From an uncultured Oscillospiraceae bacterium (GTDB lineage: Bacteria; Bacillota; Clostridia; Oscillospirales; Oscillospiraceae): a stretch of 64,000 nt of DNA. The notes under the pieces are model-generated. The model was not told where the DNA came from. It searched no databases and was given only the letters and a program-made list of their open reading frames with translations. A program made the position numbers and the translations under genes. Numbering within the stretch: position 1 is the first letter of the stretch; each line of letters opens with the position of its first letter. Below, piece after piece: positions 30,551-38,928 of the stretch. The stretch lies in the NCBI GenBank assembly GCA_934589145.1, contig CAKTNW010000008.1, positions 1 to 64,000 of the forward strand. Reading direction: 5' to 3'.

Positions 30551-31951
30551 ATGGTGGATTTTAAGACCCGGACGGCCCAACTAGACGACCTGCTGGGTGT
30601 GGGACGGAATTTTGATATGGTGGGCCGCGATCTGTGTGTGGGCGGACGGCAGGCCCGGCTGTGGGTGGTGAACGGCTACGCCGAGGATATGCTCATCGAG
30701 CGGATGATCGGGCGGCTGATGGCCATCGGCGACCTGAAAAAGGTGCCGGATCTGGAAGCATTTCTGACGGCCTACGTCACCGTGCCGGACGCGGCGGCGG
30801 AGACGGACGTACACAGCATGGTGGTGGGCGTTTTTGCGGGAAAAACGCTTCTGGTAATGGACGGCTATGACGGCGGCGTGCTGATGGACGCCAAGGAGTA
30901 CCCCACCCGGGGCGTGGAGGAGCCGGACACCAGCAAGGTGCTGCGGGGCAGCCACGACGGCTTTGTGGAGAGCATCATGGCCAACGCCGCCCTGCTGCGG
31001 CGGCGCATCCGCGACCCGGCCCTGACCCTGGAGCGCCATCAGGTGGGGGGCCGGTCACAGACCGACGTGGCCCTGGTCTACATGAAGGGCGAGGCCAACG
31101 AGCAGCACCTGCGCCAGCTGCGGCAGAAGCTGGACAGCATCGACGTGCGCTCCATCGCCATGAGCCAGGAATCCATCGCCGAGTGCATCGTGCCCAAGCA
31201 GTGGTGGAACCCCTTTCCCAAGATCCGCTATACCGAGCGGCCCGACGTGGCCACCGCCAGCGTCATGGAGGGCAGCATCCTGCTGCTGATCGACAACACG
31301 CCCTCGGTGATGCTGCTGCCCACCACGCTGTTCAGCTTTGCCGAGGAGATCAACGACTACTACTTCCCGCCGCTGATCGGCACCTATCTGCGCATCGTGC
31401 GGCTGGTGGTGCTGTTCCTGACGGTGTTCATCACGCCATTGTGGTACCTGCTGGTGAAAAACGGCGACGTGCTGCCGGGGGAGCTGGAGTTCCTTCTCAT
31501 CGAGGACGAGTACTTCGTGCCGCTGATCGTGCAGCTATTGCTGGTGGAGTTCATCGTGGACATCCTGAAGCTGGCGTCGCTGAACACGCCGGACGCCCTC
31601 AGCAACTCCTTCAGCATGCTGGGCGCGCTGATCCTGGGGGACTTTGCCGTCCAGGCCCGGTGGCTGGTGCCGGAGGTGCTGGTGTATATGGCCTTCGTGG
31701 CGGTGGCGGGTTACGCCCAGCACAGCTATGAGATGGGCTACGCCTGCAAGCTGGTGCGGATGGTGCTGCTGATCCTGATTTTTTTCTGGGACTGGTGGGG
31801 CTTTGCCGCCGGTGTGGTGGGTACGGTGCTGCTGATCGTCTCCACCAAGCCGGTGGTGGGGAAGGGGTATCTCTATCCCCTGATCCCCTTCAACGGCAAG
31901 CGCCTGATGCGGATCCTGCGGAGAAGGCCTATTGATAGGGATAATACTTGA
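30551..31951 (+). CDS. spoVAF: Spore germination protein of the GerA/SpoVAF family
   Basis: A 466-residue protein with a soluble N-terminal domain (about 1-250) containing the GerA-family segment LTLERHQVGGRSQTDVALVY and a C-terminal part with about five membrane helices, including IDNTPSVMLLPTTLFSF. It fits SpoVAF, the A-subunit-like protein linked to the SpoVA channel that releases dipicolinic acid from spores. The rest of spoVA is not in the window. GGAGGAGG ends next to the ATG at 30545, so the ATG at 30551 is preferred. Confidence 0.87.
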   Translation: MVDFKTRTAQLDDLLGVGRNFDMVGRDLCVGGRQARLWVVNGYAEDMLIERMIGRLMAIGDLKKVPDLEAFLTAYVTVPDAAAETDVHSMVVGVFAGKTLLVMDGYDGGVLMDAKEYPTRGVEEPDTSKVLRGSHDGFVESIMANAALLRRRIRDPALTLERHQVGGRSQTDVALVYMKGEANEQHLRQLRQKLDSIDVRSIAMSQESIAECIVPKQWWNPFPKIRYTERPDVATASVMEGSILLLIDNTPSVMLLPTTLFSFAEEINDYYFPPLIGTYLRIVRLVVLFLTVFITPLWYLLVKNGDVLPGELEFLLIEDEYFVPLIVQLLLVEFIVDILKLASLNTPDALSNSFSMLGALILGDFAVQARWLVPEVLVYMAFVAVAGYAQHSYEMGYACKLVRMVLLILIFFWDWWGFAAGVVGTVLLIVSTKPVVGKGYLYPLIPFNGKRLMRILRRRPIDRDNT

Positions 31952-31953
31952 AA

Positions 31954-32554
31954 GGGGAGGTTTCGCGCACCGGCGCGACCTACTTTTGAACTGTTGCGGT
32001 GCCCAAAATTTCGTTGCGGCATTAAAGCCGCCGAAATTTTGACCGCTGCCACTCGCTCACCTCGCTTCATCTGCCACTGGCAGCGCTCGGATTGCTCCCA
32101 ACAGTGACAAAAGTAGGCAAAAGCACCGGAAGGAACCTCCGGTTCCTTCACTTCCGGGCGCGCTATGTGTTGTGCAGATTTGCTGCTGTGACAACTCAAG
32201 TTTTGCGGTGGAAATCTAGATGGATGCTACGGCGGCATAGCCGCCGAGATCGGAGGCTAAAAACATGCCACCGGCATGTTTTCTTAACGCCCCGACGTCG
32301 CTGCCGCTAATGCTTACGCCAAACAACGCTTTATCGTCTACCGCTGCAACGATGAGCGGCAGCGGCGCAAGACGAAGGTCAATGCGTCATACGAAACGAC
32401 AACAACCATGTCCCGCGAGCGCGTGGTAAAAGGCGGTAAATGTGTACACGGCATAGCGTGCGCGGATTCTTAAACCGCAGGTTTAAGCAGCGTTTTTGGG
32501 TACTTTTGCCGCTGTGGGCAAAAGTACCTCGTCCCCGAGGGGACGAAACACCTC
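31954..32554. repeat. Long inverted-repeat element A (about 600 bp)
   Basis: The ends are inverted copies: GGTTTCG...CGACCTACTTTTG at the left and, read from the right, GTGTTTCG...CGAGGTACTTTTG. Each arm then carries a small hairpin and the string GCGCGCTATG or its variant. Element B (52753-53419) has the same arms. Matching stems keep their pairing with changed bases, such as GGAACC/GGTTCC in the left arm and AAACC/GGTTT in the right. It contains no credible ORF and fills the gap between spoVAF and degV. Confidence 0.65.
31989..32107. repeat. Loop-inserted module R1, copy 1
   Basis: About 119 bp lie between CCTACTTTTG and CAAAAGTAGG, the two sides of a hairpin that in element B has only a six-base loop. 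It contains AAAATTTC/GAAATTTT and CTGCCACTGGCAG and is homologous to copies near 60026 and 63441. Confidence 0.7.
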
Positions 32555-32587
32555 TTGCGCCGGGGCGCAAAATCCCACCCCATAACG

Positions 32588-32620
32588 AAGAAAGGCCGCC
32601 CAAGACGGGCGGCCTTTCTT
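32588..32620 (-). terminator. Terminator of degV
   Basis: AAGAAAGGCCGCCC, loop AAGAC and its complement, 53 bp after the degV stop. Confidence 0.75.
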
Positions 32621-32673
32621 CACAGGGAAGGGGATCAATGCAAAGGGGAGAGAGAAGATATCAAAATAAAGGA

Positions 32674-33570
32674 TCAAAGCAGCGGGAGCTTGCGGTCGCG
32701 GCCCCAGAAGAACAGAGCCACGGTACCGGGGCCGGTATGGCTGCCGATGGTGGTGCCCACATAGTTGATCTCCACCTTGCCGTTCAGCTTGGGGAACTTG
32801 GCCTCGATGAGATCGGCCAGGGCGCGGGCGTCGTCGTAGCACTCGGACTGGGAGATAAAGCACTTGCCGTCGTAATCCAGGCCGTTGTCGGCGTACTGCT
32901 CCATACGCAGCAGCATCTCCTGGATGACCTTCTTCTTGGAGCGGATCTTGGAGCGGGGGATCAGGTGACCCTGCTCGTCCATGTTCAGCAGCGGGCAGAT
33001 GCCCAGCACGCCGCCGATGAAGCCCGCCGCCTTGGAGATGCGGCCGCCCTTCACATAGAAGCTCAGGTCGGTGGAGAAGAACCAGTGGTTCATCCGCAGC
33101 TTGTTCTCCTCGATCCACTGGTGCAGGGTGTCGATGTCCATGCCGCCGTCCCGCAGGTCGGCCAGGGTCTCCATAATAAGGCCGTAGCCGGAGGAGGCGC
33201 CCAGGGAATCCACGATGTAGATCTTCCGGTCGGGGAACTGCTCCCGGGCGATGAGGGCGGCGCTGGTGGCGGAGTTATAGGTACCGGACAGGCCGGAGGA
33301 CAGGCAGACATGCAGGATGTCCTTGCCGCTCTCCAGAATGGGGGTGAACAGATCCAGATACTGGGAGATGTTCACCTGAGAGGTGCTGGTCTCGGCGCCG
33401 TTGGCCATGGCCTGATAGAAGATGGGGAAGGGGATGGACTGGCCCAGATCGTCGGGGTAGGTCTCGCCGTTCAGGGTGAAGTGGAAGCAGGCGTATTGAA
33501 TATCACGGGCGGCAAAATGCTCGTGGGTCAGGTCGGCTGTGGAGCAGCAGGTCAGTGCGTAAGATGCCAT
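32674..33570 (-). CDS. DegV-family fatty-acid-binding protein
   Basis: A 298-residue protein of the DegV fold, which in Firmicutes (FakB) holds a fatty acid for phosphorylation by FakA. Family marks are the N-terminal CCSTADLT, TSQVN near residue 63, CLSSGLSGTYNSA (about 90) and the C-terminal IGSHTGPGTVALFFWG. No fakA is in the window. It is alone between element A and an Xre regulator. Confidence 0.9.
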   Translation of the reverse strand: MASYALTCCSTADLTHEHFAARDIQYACFHFTLNGETYPDDLGQSIPFPIFYQAMANGAETSTSQVNISQYLDLFTPILESGKDILHVCLSSGLSGTYNSATSAALIAREQFPDRKIYIVDSLGASSGYGLIMETLADLRDGGMDIDTLHQWIEENKLRMNHWFFSTDLSFYVKGGRISKAAGFIGGVLGICPLLNMDEQGHLIPRSKIRSKKKVIQEMLLRMEQYADNGLDYDGKCFISQSECYDDARALADLIEAKFPKLNGKVEINYVGTTIGSHTGPGTVALFFWGRDRKLPLL

Positions 33571-33687
33571 GAGAGTTCCTCCGTTGTGGTTGGTATTGCA
33601 GTCCGTCTCGGACTGTGACCAGTATACGGCACCGGGCGGAAAAAGCCAACCTACGGCTGGCGAGAGGGCACTCTACGAAAAAGCCGG

Positions 33688-33724
33688 GAGCAGGATCGCA
33701 CGGATAGAGCGATTCTACTCCCGG
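33688..33724. terminator. Stem-loop between the Xre regulator and degV
   Basis: CCGGGAG...ATCGC pairs with GCGAT...CTCCCGG, with an outer CACTCTAC/GTAGAGTG pair that extends the stem. It lies 16 bp past the regulator stop codon. Confidence 0.6.
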
Positions 33725-33739
33725 TAGAGTGACGGTTTT

Positions 33740-34333
33740 TCAGCGTTTCTGGGCGCTTCGGTAGATCCGTGCCCCCAGGAACACCAGCAGCAGGGAGGGA
33801 ATGGCCATCAGCCAGAGCTGCCACAGGTTGCGGCCCAGGAAGGTCAGATACACGGTGGCGATGATGCTGAGCACCAGGGCGGCGATGATGTACCGGTTCT
33901 TCCTGCCGCCGTTCCACACGGAGTTCAGCACCAGGAAGGTGATCAGCGACACGGGCACGGCGTAGACGAACACCAGCCACACCACCATGCCGCAGATCCA
34001 AAGAATCACGAACACGAACAGCGCCACCGTCCAGATACCCAGAATGGTCACTAGGGTGATCATGTTGGTGGTATAGGTGGCCTCGTTGGCGGGCTTGTTG
34101 TAGATGGCGGGCTCGATCTCGTTGTGGGGCTTGAGGAGATAGTCCACATCCACGCCGAAGATCTCGGCGATCTGCATCAGCACGAACACGTCGGTGGTCA
34201 CGTCGCCCCGCTCCCATTTGGAGATGGATTTGTCCGAATAGTTCAGTTTTTCGCCCAGCTCCGCCTGGGTCATCCCGGCGGCCAGCCGCAGCCGGATCAG
34301 GTTGCTGGCGATGGTGGCCTTACGTTCGTCCAT
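33740..34333 (-). CDS. Xre-family regulator with membrane domain
   Basis: The 197-residue protein has an N-terminal Cro/CI-type helix-turn-helix (about 8-65; MTQAELGEKLNYSDKSISKWERG) and four membrane helices in the C-terminal half. Such anchored Xre proteins often sense membrane or envelope conditions. The target is unknown. It is divergent from nothing close and lies between degV and a MATE pump on the same strand, which it may control. Confidence 0.85.
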   Translation of the reverse strand: MDERKATIASNLIRLRLAAGMTQAELGEKLNYSDKSISKWERGDVTTDVFVLMQIAEIFGVDVDYLLKPHNEIEPAIYNKPANEATYTTNMITLVTILGIWTVALFVFVILWICGMVVWLVFVYAVPVSLITFLVLNSVWNGGRKNRYIIAALVLSIIATVYLTFLGRNLWQLWLMAIPSLLLVFLGARIYRSAQKR

Positions 34334-34446
34334 AGCTGCCTTCCTTTTGCTTGTTTTTCTCTCCTATTATTCCGAAAAAACCGCGGAATGTCAAGTAAAG
34401 GATTTCGTGGGACAGGGCCGCGGCGAAAAACATTTACGGTGCTGTT

Positions 34447-34530
34447 GTGCGGGCCGATGTGGGCATCGGCCCCTACGGGATTCTATCGTACCTGTTGTAG
34501 GGGGCGATGCCCACATCGCCCCGCAGGGCA
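34447..34530. repeat. Two GGGCCGATG-type palindromes
   Basis: Units near 34450-34480 (GGGCCGATGTGGGCATCGGCCC) and 34497-34528 (GTAGGGGGCGATG / CATCGCCCC) have the outer GTAGGG arms of the family with a different core. Confidence 0.6.
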
Positions 34531-34540
34531 AGGGAAACCC

Positions 34541-35944
34541 CTACGCGGCGTCCCGCAGGTCATGGGGCAGCCATTTCTTCCGCCGCAGGAAGAACAGAAA
34601 CAGCAGTCCCCGGAAGCACAGCTCGATGCACATGGCGATCCACGCGCCCTGGAGCCCCCAGTGGGGCACCATCAGAAGCGTCAGCGTAACACGGACGCCC
34701 CACATGCTGGCAAAGTTCAGCACGGAGCTCAGAAGCGAGCTGCCCGCCCCCTGGAAAACCCCGGCGGCCACGATGGACGCGCCGAACAGCGGCTCGGCAA
34801 ACACCACGATCCGCAGCACCTGGGTGCCCAGGGCTACCACCTGGGCGTCGGGGCTCAGCATGCCGATGATCCACGGGGCCAGGATGTACATCAGCGTGGA
34901 GGCCGCCAGCATGACGCCCATGCCCAGCAGCACCGTGACCCAGCCCAGACGGTTCACCAGATCCCGCCGCCTGGCGCCTACGCTCTGGCCTACCAGGGTG
35001 ACGGCGGCGCTCTGTACACCGTAGCCGGGCATATAGCACAGCGCCTCCGCCGTGACGGCGAAGGAGTTGGCGGCGATGGCCACCGTGCCCAGCGGGGCGA
35101 TGATGCGGGTGGTCACCACCTGGGCGCTGGACATGACCGCCTGTTCGATGGCCACAGGCGCGCCCAGCCGGACGGCCCGCCGCAGCTGGGCGGGGATGAA
35201 GTATAGGCGCTCACCCTTCCGCAGGCCCAGCATGGGAGAGCGCAGCAGGCAGACGCATAAAACGATGGCTACCACGGCTTCGGATAAAGCCGTGCCCAGC
35301 GCCGCGCCTGCCACGCCCAGATCCGCGCCCGGCAGCGTCAGCGCGCCGAGCTGCCGGGTGGGGAAGATCAGCAGGGAGTTGAAGATTACGTCCAGACCGC
35401 ACATCAGCACCAACAGTATGCTGGGCGTGCGCATGTTGCCGCTGGCCTCCAGCAGGCCCGCCGCCAGACGGTTCAGCTGCACGAAGGGCAGCGACAGGGC
35501 AAAAATCAGAAAATACGCCGACGCGTCGGGGCAGATGGCGCTGTCCGCGTGGAGCCAGTGGGGCAGCCCGCCGGAGATGGCGGCGCCGATGGCCGCCAGC
35601 AGCAGGCCGAAGGCGATGCCGGCGCACAGGCCCTGCTTTACCAGATTCCGGGCGTCCCGTTCCTCGCACGCGCCGATGCGCTGGGCCACCATCACGGAGA
35701 AGCCCACCACCAGCGCCCGGCACAATCCGCCGAACAGCCATGTGCTGGAGGCCACCAGGCCGATGGAGGCGGAGGCGTCCCGGCCCAACCGGCCCACCAT
35801 GGACGCGTCGATGTACTGCATGACGATGGAGGAGATCTGGGCCAGAATGGCGGGAATACTGAGCTGCAGCGTCAGCCTGGTCTGCTGCCGCAGGGTCAGA
35901 GGCTGTCCCTCCCGCAGCGACAGGAGCAGATCCTGCCCGGCCAT
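34541..35944 (-). CDS. MATE-family multidrug/toxin efflux transporter
   Basis: A 467-residue membrane protein with 12 helices in two homologous halves (QIDASMVGRLG-like QYIDASMVGRLG near residue 45, and the matching segment in the second half near 280). MATE proteins export cationic drugs or metabolites with Na+ or H+ antiport. The substrate is unknown. It is on the same strand as the Xre regulator downstream. Confidence 0.9.
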   Translation of the reverse strand: MAGQDLLLSLREGQPLTLRQQTRLTLQLSIPAILAQISSIVMQYIDASMVGRLGRDASASIGLVASSTWLFGGLCRALVVGFSVMVAQRIGACEERDARNLVKQGLCAGIAFGLLLAAIGAAISGGLPHWLHADSAICPDASAYFLIFALSLPFVQLNRLAAGLLEASGNMRTPSILLVLMCGLDVIFNSLLIFPTRQLGALTLPGADLGVAGAALGTALSEAVVAIVLCVCLLRSPMLGLRKGERLYFIPAQLRRAVRLGAPVAIEQAVMSSAQVVTTRIIAPLGTVAIAANSFAVTAEALCYMPGYGVQSAAVTLVGQSVGARRRDLVNRLGWVTVLLGMGVMLAASTLMYILAPWIIGMLSPDAQVVALGTQVLRIVVFAEPLFGASIVAAGVFQGAGSSLLSSVLNFASMWGVRVTLTLLMVPHWGLQGAWIAMCIELCFRGLLFLFFLRRKKWLPHDLRDAA

Positions 35945-36029
35945 ATGATCGCCTCCTTTTCCGTAATGTCGTATCTTTCATTATACGGTCTGCGCCGAAA
36001 AAGGTCAAGATGAAGTAATTTTAAGAAAT

Positions 36030-36207
36030 GCCTCGCAGAGTTCGCGGCCGCAGACGCGAAAAAGTCAAATCATTTTTCTGACGACATGTCCCCCAAGGGG
36101 ACTTCCGTTGGGCGTGCGTCAGAAAAATTCTTCTCGGCCGCCAGTGTGTCCGAAGGACGCGTGCAGTCGGCCGTAATCCTGTTTGGCAACAAAATCGTAA
36201 GATTTTG
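36030..36207. repeat. Hairpin repeat family R3, copy 1
   Basis: The block shows GCCTCGCAGAGTTCGC with a TTCGC/GCGAA hairpin, then ATTTTTCTGAC/GTCAGAAAAAT and ACAAAATC/GATTTTGT. The copy at 39808 has the same order of hairpins with different stem bases. The rest of the 330-bp gap between the MATE gene and the next gene shows nothing else but a terminator-like stem. Confidence 0.5.
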
Positions 36208-36221
36208 TGCCAGTAATAGAG

Positions 36222-36251
36222 AGTATGGCGCGGCATACGCCGCGCCATACT
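36222..36251 (-). terminator. Stem-loop after the Cys-rich small gene
   Basis: AGTATGGCGCGGC, loop ATAC and the complement. It lies 24 bp beyond the stop codon at 36275. Confidence 0.5.
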
Positions 36252-36274
36252 TTAGATGTTGCTTCTTTGCGCTG

Positions 36275-36493
36275 CTATCGGATCAGTCGGCGGCTGGCGG
36301 AGTACTCCTCGTTGATCTGAGCAAGCTCCTTTTCACCGTCGATATAGGGCTGGTAAATGGCCTCGATCCGGCCGCCGCCGGAGTTACCGCAGCCATTGCA
36401 GCCGTCGCAGCTTCCGCCGCAGGCGCTCAGCGCCCGGCGGACGATCTCCTCCCGCTCCTCACGGGTGGTGTCGCGGATCAGCAAAGACCGCAT
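36275..36493 (-). CDS. Small Cys-rich protein downstream of spoIVB
   Basis: The 72-residue protein has four Cys in CGGSCDGCNGC (about 25-35) followed by Gly-rich GNSGGG, which looks like a metal-binding knuckle, between charged helices. AGGAGG lies 8 bp before the ATG, and it starts 15 bp after the spoIVB stop, so the two are co-transcribed. I do not recognise a family. A sporulation role is suggested only by the neighbour. Confidence 0.65.
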   Translation of the reverse strand: MRSLLIRDTTREEREEIVRRALSACGGSCDGCNGCGNSGGGRIEAIYQPYIDGEKELAQINEEYSASRRLIR

Positions 36494-36508
36494 GTGGGTC
36501 GCCTCCTG

Positions 36509-37492
36509 TCATCCCGTCATGTTCAGCATGTTTTCCATAAAAATGCCGTAGCCCCGTGTGGGGTCGTCAATGAGAACGTGGGTCACGGCGCCCACCAGCT
36601 TGCCGTTCTGCAGGATGGGGCTGCCGCTCATCCCCTGCACGATGCCGCCGGTGGCGGCCAGAAGCTGGGGATCCGTCACCCGCAGCATCAGGTTGCGGGT
36701 ATCCGCGCCGCTGCCGTACAGCCGCAGGATCTCCACCTGATACTCCCGTGTCTGGCTGCCGTTGACGGTGGAGAGAATGGTGGCCGGGCCGCACTTGACC
36801 TCGCGGGCCGCGGCCACGGGGATGGCCTGGGCGCCGTCGATAAAGCTGCTGTCGGCCACCTTGCCGAAGATGCCGCCGTTGGTGTTGGCTGTCAGGGTGC
36901 CCACGTCACGCTGCACCGTGAAGTCGCCCTTCAGCTCGCCGGGATCGCCCCGCTGGCCCTTCTTCACCGCCTTCACCGTGGTCTCCATGATGGAGCCGCT
37001 GCTGAGACTCATGAGCTGGGCCGTGTCCACATCGGTGATGCCGTGGCCCAGGGCGCCGTAGCTGGCGGTCTGAGGGTCGTAGTAGGTCAGGGTGCCGATG
37101 CCCGCCATGCTGTCACGGATCCACGCGCCCAGGCGGTACACGCCGTCACTGCCGCACTGGGGCGTATCCGTGAAGGTGACCAGCCGCTCACCCCGCCGCA
37201 CCTGCATGGATACCGGCAGGCTGCCGTTTTGCTGCAGCAGTGCCTGAAGCTGCTCGGTGGACTGCACCCTGGTGTCGTTGACCTTCAGCAGAAGGTCGCC
37301 CACCTTCAGGGTGTCGCTGCCCTCCAGCGACACCACCAGCGCGCCGTCTGCGAACAGCTTGATGCCCACCGCCTTGCCCAGCGGGATCAGGGTGCGCTCT
37401 CCTTCCGCCGCCCACGCGGGGGTGATAAGGGAAAACGCCAGCAGACAGGAGAAGAGAAGGGAGAACCATCGTTTTTTTCGCGTCTCATACAA
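36509..37492 (-). CDS. spoIVB: SpoIVB serine peptidase (sigma-K checkpoint)
   Basis: SpoIVB is secreted from the forespore and cuts SpoIVFA, which triggers pro-sigma-K processing in the mother cell. The protein of about 327 residues has an N-terminal signal-anchor (SLLFSCLLAFSLITPAWA), a PDZ domain (about 40-115), catalytic His in ALGHGITD and catalytic Ser in VQGMSGSPILQNGK. The TTG at 37492 is preferred because AAAGGGTGA ends 4 bp upstream. GTG at 37501 is an alternative, and the frame to 37660 is unlikely. It is shorter than the 426-residue Bacillus form, as usual in Clostridia. Confidence 0.92.
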   Translation of the reverse strand: MYETRKKRWFSLLFSCLLAFSLITPAWAAEGERTLIPLGKAVGIKLFADGALVVSLEGSDTLKVGDLLLKVNDTRVQSTEQLQALLQQNGSLPVSMQVRRGERLVTFTDTPQCGSDGVYRLGAWIRDSMAGIGTLTYYDPQTASYGALGHGITDVDTAQLMSLSSGSIMETTVKAVKKGQRGDPGELKGDFTVQRDVGTLTANTNGGIFGKVADSSFIDGAQAIPVAAAREVKCGPATILSTVNGSQTREYQVEILRLYGSGADTRNLMLRVTDPQLLAATGGIVQGMSGSPILQNGKLVGAVTHVLIDDPTRGYGIFMENMLNMTG

Positions 37493-37661
37493 ATTGATCA
37501 CCCTTTCGTGGCAAAGCGCAGGCCGCGCTTTGCCGGATCTGTCACCGGTGACTGGGTTATTTTCTGTCGAAACCGCTCCGCTATGCCCGTTAAAAACAGG
37601 CAGCGGCGGCAAAGGATAGAATTCCATTTTTTGCCAGCGTCTGCGGCGTGGAAAAAGCAAA

Positions 37662-37690
37662 TTGACAAAGAGTTGTCAAATCGGTATAAT
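37662..37690 (+). promoter_or_regulatory. Consensus promoter with palindromic operator
   Basis: Both hexamers are perfect: TTGACA (37662-37667), a 17-bp spacer and TATAAT (37685-37690). An exact inverted repeat TTGACAA-AGAG-TTGTCAA (37662-37679) covers the -35 and most of the spacer, a typical place for a repressor. Such a strong promoter would need a repressor for control. Confidence 0.8.
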
Positions 37691-37737
37691 GAAGTATCCT
37701 ATATAATAAACACTATTACATGCCACAAGGAGGCACA

Positions 37738-38928
37738 ATGGATATTTTTGAAAAATGCTATGCCCCGTCCCTGGCCGGCGAGCTGAAGGAAAAGGGCGTA
37801 TACCCCTATTTCCACGCCCTGCAGTCCCGGCAGGATGTGGAGGTCACCATGGAGGGCAAGCGCCGCATCATGCTGGGCTCCAACAACTACCTGGGCCTGA
37901 CCATCCAGCCGGAGGTCATCGAGGCCGGTGTGAAGGCGCTGGAGCAGTACGGCACCGGCTGCTCCGGCTCCCGCTTCCTCAACGGCACGCTGGAGCTGCA
38001 TCTGGAGCTGGAGGCGGAGCTGGCCAAGTTCCTGCGGAAGGACGGCGTTGTCACCTTCGGCACCGGCTTCCAGTCCAACGTGGGCATCATCTCCGCCCTG
38101 GTGGACCGCCACGACTATGTGATCTGCGACAAGGAGAACCATGCCAGCATCTACGCCGGGTGCCAGATGAGCTACGGCAAGATGCTGCGCTATCGCCACA
38201 ACGACATGGCGGAGCTGGAGCGCATCCTGCAGAAGATCGACGGCAAGAACGGCGTGCTGATCGTCACCGACGGTGTGTTCTCCATGGGCGGCGACATCGC
38301 CAAGCTGCCGGAGATCTGCGCCCTGGCCAAAAAGTACGGCGCCCGCGTTATGGTGGATGACGCCCACGGCCTGGGCGTGCTGGGCGAGGGCGGCCGCGGC
38401 ACCGCCAGCTATTTCGGGCTGGAGGATCAGGTGGACGTCTATATGGGCACCTTCTCCAAGTCCCTGGCGTCCCTGGGCGGCTATATGGCGGCCTCCGCCG
38501 AGGTGGCGGAGTTCGTGCGCCACGCCTCCCGTCCCTTCATCTTCTCCGCCTCCATCCCGCCCGCCAACTGCGCCACGGCGCTGGCGGCCCTGCGGTATCT
38601 GGAGGCTCACCCCGAACTGCCGGAGCGGCTGCGGGATCTGAGCCTGTACGCCCGCAAGGGCTTCACCGACCGGGGCATCAAGATCCGGGAGAGCGCCCTG
38701 GAGGCGCCCACCCCCATCATTCCCCTGTACACCTACGAGACCTATTGGACGCTGGAGGCCGCGGCGGAGATCTACGACCGGGGCGTGTATGTGAATCCCA
38801 CGCTGCCCCCCGCCACGCCGGAGGGCGAGGCCCTGCTGCGCACCAGCTACATGGCCTCCCACACCGAGGCGCTGCTGGACGAGGCCATGGATATCATTTC
38901 GGACGTGATGGTGAAGCGCCATGGATAA
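37738..38928 (+). CDS. Alpha-oxoamine synthase (serine palmitoyltransferase / BioF / Kbl family)
   Basis: The enzyme joins an acyl-CoA to an amino acid with loss of CO2, using PLP. In the 396-residue protein the PLP Lys is Lys241 in GTFSKSLASLGGY, the ring is held by Asp207 or Asp208 and His210 (VDDAHGLG), and His135 (ENHAS) stacks on it. The segment SRPFIFSASIPP (about 266-277) and the GTFSKS form are nearest to serine palmitoyltransferase, but Kbl or BioF cannot be excluded. The ATG at 37738 follows AAGGAGG. It overlaps the SDR gene by 8 bases, which suggests that the 3-keto product is reduced next. Confidence 0.85.
   Translation: MDIFEKCYAPSLAGELKEKGVYPYFHALQSRQDVEVTMEGKRRIMLGSNNYLGLTIQPEVIEAGVKALEQYGTGCSGSRFLNGTLELHLELEAELAKFLRKDGVVTFGTGFQSNVGIISALVDRHDYVICDKENHASIYAGCQMSYGKMLRYRHNDMAELERILQKIDGKNGVLIVTDGVFSMGGDIAKLPEICALAKKYGARVMVDDAHGLGVLGEGGRGTASYFGLEDQVDVYMGTFSKSLASLGGYMAASAEVAEFVRHASRPFIFSASIPPANCATALAALRYLEAHPELPERLRDLSLYARKGFTDRGIKIRESALEAPTPIIPLYTYETYWTLEAAAEIYDRGVYVNPTLPPATPEGEALLRTSYMASHTEALLDEAMDIISDVMVKRHG

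Noticed and set aside
32440..33618. ORF of 392 codons across element A and degV
   Set aside because: It reads antisense through the DegV gene, and its first part is repeat DNA that also gives a similar false peptide (ending RMTH) in element B. No ribosome site.
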